From contig CM065182.1 in NCBI GenBank assembly GCA_033026295.1, positions 5,146,001 through 5,210,000 on the forward strand: a DNA stretch of 64,000 nucleotides, in the 5' to 3' direction. The position numbers were made by a program, and so were the translations under genes. Shown here piece by piece: positions 50,390 through 62,000 of this stretch. The notes below the pieces were generated by a model. It was not told the DNA's origin. It did no database searches and worked only from the letters and a program-made list of their open reading frames with translations. Numbering within the stretch: the first letter of the stretch is position 1; each line of letters begins with the position of its first letter. The DNA is from Channa striata (lineage: Eukaryota > Chordata > Actinopteri > Anabantiformes > Channidae).

Positions 50390-50730
50390 ATACAATAAGC
50401 TTATTTCTACTTTACTTGAGTTTCTGCTACTTCGTACTTAGACTTCACGTTTCAGAATCTGGATAATAATACAAATAATCAATATGACCCATTGACTGAC
50501 CATCATGAAAAAAAATCATGTATCATATTGTATCGTATCCTATTACAGATATTTTCATTAAAATCAGCTTCATCGTTACCAGGCTGAACACATTATTGCA
50601 TAAATAATTGTAATCCAACAATATCATATTCACTTATGTGAAATAAGCCATTCTGCATAAAGAATATTTCAACTTGATAGTGCTGATGTCTTTTACTTAA
50701 ATGACCTTCTTCCACGATTGCTCAGTGGAA
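50390..50730 (+). repeat. Teleost dispersed repeat, 'agtatatttactctagtac' family, copy 4
   Basis: 'ctactttacttgagtttctg', 'ctacttcgtacttagacttc', 'gtaatccaacaatatcat' and 'aagccattctgcataaagaa' occur in the order expected for this repeat in plus orientation. Confidence 0.7.
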
Positions 50731-51159
50731 AATGTTCAGCAGCTTAACGTCCTAATATTAAACCAAGGACTCACTTACTATACTTAGTTCGGGTTTATTT
50801 TAAACATATTTCAAGTCGATAAGTCATGTTTACAAGCACAAAATATACTGTTAGTGCTGGACCGTTTTTTTTAGCTGTTTGACTTTCGTTTTCCATGCGT
50901 TACAGCTGGGAGTGATCGCTTAGGGACTGTCTACGAGGCGATTTAACCAAACAGCCTTACAGCAGGCCAACAACCCACTACACATCCATTGAAAAAGCGT
51001 CAGTTCCAGCAAAACTCTTCAAAGGAAAAGTGTTTTTTTATTATTGTTATAACAGAGCACAGAGCAGAAACATGAATTCTGTTTGGCACACATCCACATT
51101 ACACCATGGATGGACTGTGAGAGGGGAAGGGTCCCCCACCTTCTCTCTGTAGGCGTTTC

Positions 51160-51470
51160 GAGTACGTTTGTGGTCATTTTTCGTTTCAGTTTCCAGGCAT
51201 TTTCTGCCTGTTTTAATAATTTTAAGTCCGTTTTTGGACGCAGTGCCTGTTTTTAATTATTTTGCCAGTTGTTTATGGTTGTTCCTCTGCTTTTAGTCAC
51301 TTTGTCAAATTTTGGTCATGTGGTGCCTGTTAGGTCACTTCACTGTATGTCCGTTCTTAGTCAGTGTATGTGCTTGTCTTTTTTTTTTTTTGTCATGCGC
51401 GTTTAAAGTCACTGTGGGTTTTTGGATGTTGCTTCTATTGCATTTTGTGCCTGATTTAAAAAAATCTTTA
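51160..51470 (+). repeat. Degenerate T-rich tandem-like repeat
   Basis: Variants of 'tttttagtcattttgtgcct' recur (for example 'gtttgtggtcatttttcg', 'gcttttagtcactttgtc', 'ttggtcatgtggtgcctg'). A similar T-rich stretch lies at 44540-44780. Such decayed arrays are common in fish intergenic DNA. Confidence 0.5.
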
Positions 51471-51599
51471 AAGTTGAATCAGTTTGCATGGCTTGGTGGT
51501 CAAATTTGATTTTTTACCTGAGCCTAAATAATATATCTATATATCTAATCTATATCTATATAGCTATAGATACACAACTTGTATCAAATAAGCCAATAA

Positions 51600-54500
51600 A
51601 AATTTCGATGGATCCATGCATTACACATTTGCCTTCTTCAAATAAAGTCAAAATGAATGAGCCTCCGTTAAACATATCCATATATATATTTTATTCTCAA
51701 TACGGCAAAATACAAAGAATATTCAGGACAGACTTTCATTAGTCACAATTAATACTCACTTCACAAGAATGCTTTTAAATTACATAACCTAAGTTTGAAG
51801 GTCAAACTCAATGAGTACCTTTAATCATATTGCATCCATCATATATAGCATCTCTATCATCAGTTCTCTTAAAACTAATCCAATTTAGACTATTTTACAT
51901 AGCGTATGCTGCTGGTCTCTGGACTTCAGAGACGGCGTTTAGAAAAAAAGGTGTTACACAACATACTGTATAAACTGCTACAACTGTTCTGACGTGTAGA
52001 GAAATACCTCTGTTTCAAAAGACATGTTGGACCAATTGTTGAAAAGGGTCAGTAAATACATCTCTCATGAGGAAGAAACAGATGTGGTTTTACATAACAG
52101 GCTGTACATGCCACCCATCCATCCCATGAAATCAGCAATATACATTTCGTGAAAAGTACGCCTCCATATCAAATACAGAGAAGACAAAATAGTCACACTT
52201 GGATCTAGAGACATTAATGATTATGCGGTGACGTGACACTGAGACAGTGAAGCAGAAGACAAAGTATACAAGCACGATAATAGAACAACAGAGAAATCAA
52301 CTTGATATACAGAGTTTAAGAGACGGGGATGTCATCTCTAGGAGCGTGGAAGAACACAAAAAGCCCACAAAGGGGAAAAAAATTGCATAAAGTATCTCAC
52401 AAATGTATTTACAGCGTTTTTAAATTTAATAAAAATGTCATCCTGTAGTAGAAATTCACCCTTAAAAGAAATGTTACATTTACAATTTATACATTTGTAT
52501 TTAAATAGAAACATGCAAAGTCCTAATGAATGTCAAAAAAAAAAAAAAGAAGAAAAATGTTACCCTGGATTCTTTCAAGTTAGAATTAATATTAATTACT
52601 TACAATGAAATCTCATCATGAACAACCCCAATACATTTACATCTTCCTATTTCATAAAATGGTGCTCATTATAAAGGCAAAATAGAAAAAAACATTAAGC
52701 AAAGGGGCAGAAAAATAAATAATTGTGAGTAGCAAACAGTTAAATGAATCTAATGCTAATTTTGTACAACTGACTACAAGATAGTGTAGGGAACACAAGG
52801 CGCAGACTTTACTTACAAAGTGTACCAGTGTATGAAGACATTGACTGGGCTGGCAAAACCCACAGAGGAATTCCTATGAGAAAAGTGGCCTCCGGCTTTA
52901 AGTACAAAATGGCTCAAGCCATCTGTGTTTGGTTATAAAAACAGATCTATATACACATATATACTAAACCAGTACACAAAATTGCAAAAGCTAAAGGCAT
53001 TGGACTGAGTTAAATCGGTTTCTCGCTGAGGCAGGAAAAAAAAAAAAAAGAGAAAAAAAAAGGTGGGGAAAAAAATCCCAAGCCTAAAAATAATGTCTTT
53101 GTTTCCACAGAAACTGATCTTTTTTTTTTTTGTAAAAATCCTGCATAGATTAAAATAATACCTCCTCTGACTTTCTGTTTTTCAAGTGCAAGAGGAAATA
53201 ACAGTATCCCCTCCTACAATAAAGGTCAGGGAGCCAGGCAAGAAAACATAAAACACACAAAACAGGTCAAACCTGGGCCAAACTGTAATTGGTGCAATTT
53301 ATTTTTCTAAGATGGTGTAAAATTTGAAGATTGAAGGTTTACAGTACAGAAAAAAAAAAGCGCCGGAACACGTTTTTCACGTCCTGGCACTTTTAGTGCT
53401 GTCCAGAAGTATCTGTCATCAAGGATTGAGCCAATGTTCGCCGTGAATACAATTCAGCCCAGGTTTTAATATTTCCAGCATGTTTCAGTAGGAAGTGGGC
53501 TGAAAGTAACAAGAAAGGACAGTCCTTCATGTCACTGAGCATTACCAAACACCAGAAATGTCCACTAAAAATCCTAGGTGTCATGTTAATGTCTTCATTT
53601 CAAACCACTGCCGCACGTGCACGCACACGTCTGCTTTGATGACTATAAATAACAGAAATGTTCATATCTGGACAGCCGGCATACACAGTTACTGTTGTTC
53701 CTGCCCCACCTGCTGAACCATATTAACAACTACCTGACTTGTTTATTATCTACTGTCTTGTAATACAAGTATGATTTAAAATTTAAATAGGAACAATTAC
53801 ATATACAAATACTTTGCATCTTATAAGCCCTGCTCAACCCTGTTTTAAACATATGCATTTGAAAAGTTATACCTCTGCTTGGCCAGAAGGAAAACAACTG
53901 CTTGGTATATAATAAAATCTATATTAGCTGTTATACTTCTAATTTGAGTTAAAAATAAAAAAACATAATAAGTTATATATGCAACACTGCTAGCCTGCAT
54001 CACTGATGGGTTTTCGTCTTTCAACAGCATCTTTCCCTTTAGATGAAGTCGTCAAATTGTTGGTCAGACAGGCCCAGTTATTATAAACTGCAATGTAAAT
54101 ATCTGCATTGTATACGTGAATCTTCAATACTTAAAGACACTCCCTGCTGTTCCTTAGAAAAATATACTGAGCAAGCGAGGGAAATCAGAGAAGAATAACA
54201 CTGTCTGAAAGTGACTCTCGGGAGGAAATTTCTTGATGAACCATCTAGCTACACATTTAATAACATTTAATAGTGAGGTGACTTGTATTGTGGAGCTTCG
54301 AAGAAGCAAAAAATCTCTTAGAGAGAACATTAACGTGGCCAATTTCTTAAGGCTGATAGTCTGGATGCTTCAAACTGGCGGCCGTTAGCGGCCACACTGC
54401 TCCCGACATCCAGCAAAGACCAAAATTTGACCAGCATTTCATTATCGAACAGGAATCAAAGAGGTTCATGGCTGTGAAAAAGACGACGGCTGTTAAAAAC

Positions 54501-56090
54501 AAATACACTGATAATATGTATATAAATATGTAGAAGAATGTGTGTCAGAAGTACTCATTTGCAGTGCACAGTAGCTCTTCCTACAGTCCTTACATTTTGC
54601 GGGCGTACAACATTAACCTCTCGTGATTTAGACGTTAGCTTAACGAGCGATGCCCACCACCACCTTTAATCTGAAATGTTGTAAGAGGGCTTCAATAAAA
54701 ACTGAAAGGCTTGTCGCCAGCTACCATTACTTGATAAATGGAAAAAAAATGCATACAATGACAACTGTGGGCATACAAACAAAAACAGAAAGATTAAATT
54801 AAAGAAAAAAAAATTCAGATATGAAATGTGACTGTTCCTGTAGCTCACATACAAGGCACAAAACCCATAAAGAGAAACCTTCATTTTAAAGCACCTTTGG
54901 TGTTTGTGGGAGGTACTTTGGTGAATCAAAGTAAAAGAAATAGCCAAAGTAGCCTATAAACCAAACCCCATTTTTAGTGTCTTTATAATAAACATTTCAG
55001 CACTTTCAAGCCAAAGAGATAAAAACACGGCCTTGAAAGGTTCCGTAAGAATGTCGATATACAGTATGAAGCGTGGCGATAAGCTCTTTACTCCTGTGTT
55101 GCAGTTCGGATGCTTCTCCCTGTGTGGTGCCGTCGAAGGTGTGACATGTTTCTAAGTTGCTCAGTGTTTATATTTGGCAAGCTGGTGTAGAAAATGGACA
55201 CAGTGTTGGAGATATGTCTGAGGAGTTCATCGTGTGTGTGTGTGTGTGTGTGTACATGGAGGACCAGGTGGATTGCGTGTAGGGCTGGGTATCAAACTTC
55301 AAAACATTCGTGGCACCGACCGAACTGCTTCCGTCCTATCGATTATTGAAAAAGGCCTTGTCAATAATAGCAAAGTGTGATGCCTGGGCAGGGCTGGACA
55401 GTGCAAAAGTTTCACATGTGCAACTAGAAATCAGAATGTGTAAAGTTCTGGGCATGCAAGTGTGACACCGAGCAGGAACGCTGACTGATTCTAGGCATTT
55501 TAGCCTATTAGTAGTGGAAGAATGTAGAATGTGAGAGAATCTGGTCTGAAAATATAGTTGTCGAGTTATGAAATGTGTCTGTACACACACATACACACAA
55601 ATACATTTGCAGCTCAGGAGGAGAACAGACAGTCGAGGTGAGACACTCAGGCCGACAACTTTGACGCTTCAGATTCGTCACGCGTGTAAGTGCATTCACA
55701 AGTAACAAGTCAATCAAAAGAGTAAATTATAACACCTGTTAAATGAGCATAAACCTGCAGCAAAGTCATATCCATCTATCCATGCGTGGTATGGGCCTGT
55801 GTTGACATTTGTATGCTGCAAACGTTCAGCCTAATTAGTGATGTGGTTCGATAAAATTGGCATCAAGAAAAACGTGAACAGGAACCGTATCGAAGTCAAG
55901 GTGTTGGAATCGGTACCAAAACTTTTTCATAATACCCAGCCCTCACTGTGTGCGTCTGTGTGTGCATACAGTACATAACTGTGTTTGGGTCTCACTGGGG
56001 GCAAGAAAGTGTCTTTGAGCACATGCTGCTGAACACAAGAGGCTGAGGTGTGGATGTGTGTGGAAGCAGTCCGCACGGGCTGAGTCCTTG
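51600..56090 (-). other. aff4: aff4 3' UTR (extent uncertain)
   Basis: The minus strand after the aff4 stop has no coding potential and is AT-rich with homopolymer runs. Candidate AATAAA signals occur at 53747-53742, 53303-53298 and 51695-51690. The left limit is chosen near the last of these; mammalian AFF4 also has a 3' UTR of several kilobases. Confidence 0.45.
55281..55943. mobile_element. Probable MITE-like element with terminal inverted repeats
   Basis: The left end reads agggctgggtat (55281-55292) and the right end is its exact reverse complement, atacccagccct (55932-55943). The next 50 or so bases on each side also resemble each other in inverted orientation (gtggcaccgaccgaa on the left; cggtaccaaaac on the right). 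'agggctgggtat' ends are typical of abundant fish DNA-transposon derivatives. I see no convincing target-site duplication, so two separate fragments remain possible. It lies about 150 bp after the aff4 stop. Confidence 0.5.
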
Positions 56091-59000
56091 CTAGGGAATG
56101 AGCTTCGCGTCCAGGCGCAGCCAGTGTAGGCCCTGCCGCGTGTAACGCACCAGCTCGGTCATGGTGCTGGTGTTAAAGATCAAGGGACCCATCACCTTGT
56201 CCAACTCCAAGAAGAATTCTGGGAAAACAGATGCAGAGAGAGGAGCAACATCAATTTAAAAGCCAGGAATGACGAGGCAAGTTTGTCACATTTCAATTTC
56301 GTTTTTATCCCCCAACTAGCCAAGTTGGAAATGCAAATATATTCCAATTAAAATAACAAATGTTGGCGTTTGGTGTAAGCTTATGTAGAACAATAGATCA
56401 AACTGCAGAAAACACCAAGAATTTCATTTGTGTTGGATGGGAGCCACACATTCAAACAATGAAGGCACAAAAAAAAGAATAAAAAAAGTGCAATCTTGCC
56501 GATCAGGATCTGAATATATAAAATTTGGAGTGAAAGTGTTAATATTTATCAGCTCCTTCGGTGTTTCCTTTCTTTATAGCACTTGTTCCAACAAACTGCA
56601 GCCAATTTTGAAATGAACTATTGATTCGACTTGGTCTGTTTTAACATAACTAGTTAATAAGTAACGGTTATGTGGTGGTTATGGCAACTGCCGCACACCT
56701 AAAAAAGTCCACGGTTCGAATCCATTGTTAATAGGTAACTGCTTATTGTTCATGCCAACATGTTAATGTGAAATCTTTTGATTTCCTGGTTGGAAGGACT
56801 CCCTAAGTGATGTCAGAAAGAGGACAGAGCGTTAGTTTTGAAGATTTAAAAACGGAGTTGAGCAACCTGCCAAGTCAGAAGATACTTTATCACTTTGTCT
56901 TCCTCTTCTCCGATCTCGTCTAAGGTAGAATCTTCCGACTGGTGACTGACTGAATACACGTGATCCTGAAATCAGCGGGGGAGGGGCAGAGGGCCCCAAG
57001 GACCAGGGTGGCCTGGAGCCAGCTCTACCTGAGCTAAGGTCAAATCTTACCTTTCTGCTCCTTGGATAGTTGCTCAGCCTGGTCCCAGACCTCGGTGGCG
57101 TACAGGAAGTTGGAGGTGACCTGGACGTAGCTGGCAGCCATCTGGTGGATACGCTGAGGTATGGTCACAGAAGAGCTGGCACTGCTGCTGCTGCTGACGG
57201 ACGAGTAGCTACCGGCCGTGCCCGGAGATAGTTTGGGAGACACTGGAGAGGGCATACCTGCTGCCTTACTGCATTAGAGAACAAACCAACGTGGTGATGA
57301 GAGCGGGAAGTAGTTAGGGAAAAGTTATTTTTGGAAACGCCACAAGGTAACGGAATGGAAAATCTGTGACTGAATCTGTGAATTTTTGGATTGTTCTTAA
57401 CAAAATTTAATGAAGCAACTCAATGAGTGTCCCCAATATTTTTTATTTATTTTCTCAAACTCTGAAAACACTTTTAGAAATTATATTTCCCCTCAACATT
57501 CACCCTTATGTGGAAAACACAAATGTCCCTTATACAATTACTTTAAATTTCCCCAATCATATGGAGGACATGACTTACTTTCCCATTCCAGGAGAGGGAG
57601 CCTGGGTGTTACTCAGAGAATTCTGCAAAAACAAAATCAGAGGAAGAACATGGTGTAAAGCAGGTCACACATGAAAAGACGTTATCAAATTAGTATTTAG
57701 TATTTGCAAATGTACCTTTAAGTGTTCAGTGAGTGTTTTAGAGTACTTCAGTGCGCTGTCCTTCCTCAGCTTGAATAACCGCAGGTAGAGGAGGGACTGG
57801 CATCGTAGGCTGAAAAGTGAAGCGATTAAATATTGACCTAAAAGTCTTCTAAAGAACGCCATGAGCAGAGATTGTTTCGTGTGTAAATACACAGTGTAAT
57901 CAAACGGTAAGGACTGTAAGTGCAGCAAGCTGAGGCCTAAGGACCAGACACCACCTTTAGCACATGCACTGGAAATGTACAACCTTTGTCAGTCAACATA
58001 CTTACCAAAGCACAGCTAGCCTCTTATCTGCTGAAGTGGCATCTGGAGCCATGTAGCTTTTCAACTTCATAGTGTATCTGAGTGTACAGACAAAACAAGC
58101 CATTAGTCTTTAGAGGACGCGGATCATGTAAGAATCTTTTCTTTTCGTCTCAGGGTGTTCTCCCGAGATCTGCACTTTGACTATTACTGCTTAGTTTCTT
58201 GTTAACAGGGACAAAATAAGGTTAAAGAAAAAGCAAAGTAATTTCAGGCCAAGTGCAGTTCAAGAAACATTTGTAAGGCTTAGACACAAAAGTCAAATTG
58301 TGATCAGTCTGTATGGTTGGATCAAATCCTGGTACTTTACAGAATTCTTTCCCCATCTCTCTTTAGTTTTAGTTGGAATCATCTTTGGGAGATATGTATC
58401 GCTCTTGGGAGCTTTGGGGCTATTTCCTAGAAAACCAAAATCAAATTTCAGGTATAACATTTCAGAGACATAATCACTAACCTCTTTGCAAAAAGGCAAA
58501 GATGGAAGGACAAAGCCACTACACATGGGCATAATCTACGGAAACTGATCCACGCTCTCTGCAGCGGGGGTCCTGAGACCATTGCTTCTTGGATTTCGGA
58601 TTGGGAGTGAGTTAGAAAATGTGGACTTCTAGCAAAAATCTCTCCACAGTAGGAAGTTAGTAGAAGTAGTTTGAATTTGTCAGATTTGAAGGAACTCTGA
58701 TTTATTTGTAATCTGTAATTATACATTTAATTCATTTCATTTAGGCAACGTGAACTAGCTGGTTTATTTATGTTCTTTCCCCAGCTTTAAAGTCTGATAT
58801 GAAATATTAAACGGTTAAAATGTCACGTTATTACTCAGACAAAGAGACTAGTGGCCTCATCTGGCCCACTCAGGACAAAAATCTGATTCCTACACTTCCC
58901 ACCATGCACTTTGCCCTTTCACAGTTCATTCAGTGAGGTGACAAGCTCACGTCTTTGTGACTCCACACATAAACTTTTATTTCTACACTCGTAGTTTTTG

Positions 59001-62000
59001 GCCATAAATGATCAACAAATTGTCATGACAATACAGACATTGCACATCTCCGTTAAACGCACAAAGCAGTAGTCTCCAACATCTGCAAAGAGACTGATGT
59101 TCCCCTTAAAATTGCACTTTTGTGACAATGATGGAGGTTTTTCTATTCGTCCTTACTTGATGAGCTCCACTGTTTCTGCATACATGGGGAAGGGAGACTT
59201 GGCCTCCTGGGCGCTCTTCTCCAACGCATTACCACATTCAATAAAAGACACAACAGCATCCAGGTAGTAAACTGCTTTCTCAAAACGGTCCAACTGTGAA
59301 AGAAAAAGAAAAAGAGTCACATAATGCATATTTCCTTGTCGAACCGTTTCAACAGCAGGGGGGGCTAAACGGAGTTTACATGTGACTGTATATTACACAA
59401 GTCTATCTTACACTCAATGACACCACCAACAGATGACTCAAGTGTATATATATTATGAGATTTTTAACAAAATGTTAAAAGTATTTATGTTTTAAACATA
59501 ACGCTCACAAACGGCAAAAGAGCGAAGAAAGAAATGTGGCATAGGAAACATACACAGACAATGATGGAAGTGTGTTTCAAACTTTGTTCATATATCTAAC
59601 AGTTGTAACATCTTATCAGGTCCTCACCAGTGCATCAGCATTGTGTTTAAGCTTCTTGGCCTCCTGTAAGTAGTGATCTGCAGAGTGGACTCTGAAACAA
59701 AATTAAAAACAGAATACATTTAGAGTTAATTGCAATAAAAAAAAAAAATCTCCAATCTCCTTAAACATAATTTCTTTGATTAAATCAAACTTCTGAAATG
59801 AAAAATAAGAAGCAAGACTGTTTTCTTCTTCACAGCATGAAAAGGACAGAGACTCCCAACCGTGAGCCCTTTAAAATGGAAATTTACATAATCTTTCCTG
59901 CATGCAGGCACATCTTTTCATGACCCCCCACGACCTCGTACAATTTTACGCATCAAAGGCAACTCTAGACCCCCACGGCAGTTCTTTCTGCGCGTCCTGC
60001 TGAGGGGGTTATCCGCGGCGGGGAGAGCTCCTCTTACCTGTCCTCAAACACCAGCTTGGATCTCTGAGACTTGGAGCCGTCTGTGGAGAGCGGAGGCACA
60101 GCCAGCTGGTTATCGCAGCCCTTTGAGGATTTCTCCTGTGGAGGAAGCACGTCAGAGGGAATACAGTTTCAGAAAAACGGGGGCCTTGTGTTTGAAGTGG
60201 ACGATAAAAACGTAGAGGAGGGTGGGCACTGGAAGGCTGAACACGTGCTCGACATGTACTATGCTCTCCGGGCATTCAATTCTGCAGGTTTGACACGTGG
60301 TGTAAAAACTGACTCAGTGACTTCTGTCATATATAAAAATGCTAATCTTCTGCTATGATATCACATCAAGTACACGCGCATAAATTATGTTCTTGACCAC
60401 TCCCCTTCTTCCCACAGCAACAACCTTTATTTTCCTACTCCTGCTCCGTTAGTTAAGTTCCCGCAGGCAAAACATACTGCGCAGATGACAAACATGATGA
60501 AAGATTACGCTCACACTTGCCAGGTATTAGCACGCACGCCAAATGTTTGGCAATAACGTTGCCCGCACCCACCTTGCCATCACGTGTGCTGCGTCCCTTG
60601 TCCTCTCCTTTTCTGTGTTTGGAGGTCGAGTTGCCCTTGGTGCTGTGGCTGCCCTCTTTCCCGCTTCCCGTCCCGCTGGACAAAGATGTGGAGGACTGGC
60701 TGACTGTCCTTTTGCGACTCGCCTGCTCTGCCTTGGGCGTCCGCTGCAGACCTGACATGGAAGGAGAGGGGACCGGCTCCTCTTTCTTCTCCAAAGACCT
60801 CTTAGACCTGATGGGATAGAAATCATCCTTGCAATAAATACATTTTAGTTTTATTTAAACTGCTTATTGGGTCAAAACTCTACATTATTCCACATTGCAA
60901 AATCCTGACATTCAAATATTAAATGTTCCACATTCCACATAATTTAACACAGAGAACACAGCCCAGATGAGATTAGGATAGGAGGTTAACAGGGGCACAT
61001 TAAAACAAGCAGCCTCACTGAGCTTTCAGGCTTTGATTTTACGATGCTCGTTAGAGTTTATTGGGTTTTTTTTGAGAGCTAGAAGAACAGAGAAAGAGAC
61101 ACCTGGCAAGTTTCATTTTGCCACAGCAAACTGGTGTGCTCACGCTTTGCTGTGAATTAAAGTCAGGAGGAAAGGAACACTCACTCTTTACTGCTGTTTT
61201 TGTGATGGGACAGGGACTTCTCCTCGAGCTTGCATCGCTTGCTCTCGGGCTTGGTGCCTTCTTCATCATTCTAAAAGTAAAAAAACAGACATATTAAGAA
61301 ATATTTACTGGTGTGTGCAAATACTACAACTGGTCTGAAGATGTATAAAAAATACAAACTACCACTCTCAGGACTTCCAAGACTCAATAATTTTCCTGTT
61401 ACACTTAAATACATGACTTTCAGAAACAAGATGGATCCCTTTTGAAACTGTGCATACCAATATGATGCGACCACGATGTCTTCAATAAATTATCAAGTAA
61501 AACATTTTTCAGTGTATAACAATGTTCATCATGTTCAAGTAAAACGACCACATACGCAGGGTGTTTGCTAACCAGGTACCCAGTGAGCTTTCTAGGGAAA
61601 ACTCATTTCTTTACTGTCATATGTCAACGGGAAAATCTGGGTGCCCTTATTCCCAAACCGATTTTTTTTCGAGCCAACGCCAATTTCTCTGCTGTGTATC
61701 TGCATAACCAGATTTCTACTCTGCTTTCTCTCACAGTGCATTTCTGTACCGATGGGAACAGAACGCAGTGATCGTTTACCCTCCGTACTCAAAACTGCTC
61801 TACCTTGTGTTTCCTCTTTGTCTTGTTAGAGCTCTTCTCGGAGCTCTGCTTGCTGAAGTCTTTGCTGTCCCTGTCTAGAGAGTCATCCCGCTCCACTTTG
61901 ATCTCCACAGGCTCCTTGTAGGGCCGCCCTGGGATCCTGGACAGCAAGCTGAGATCTACAAGAAAAAAAGGAAAAGGAAGGGCCGGGTAAGGTTTAGCTT

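Larger units (their letters stand above)
48250..51600. other. AT-rich region between the 48-kb promoter block and the aff4 3' UTR
   Basis: It holds two copies of a dispersed repeat and a T-rich degenerate tandem array, and I see no gene. A 65-codon frame near 50 kb lacks recognisable features. Confidence 0.55.

Noticed and set aside
56668..56722. Possible tRNA gene
   Set aside because: Only A-box-like and B-box sequences are visible; no acceptor stem or anticodon arm pairs properly, so it is better read as a SINE fragment.
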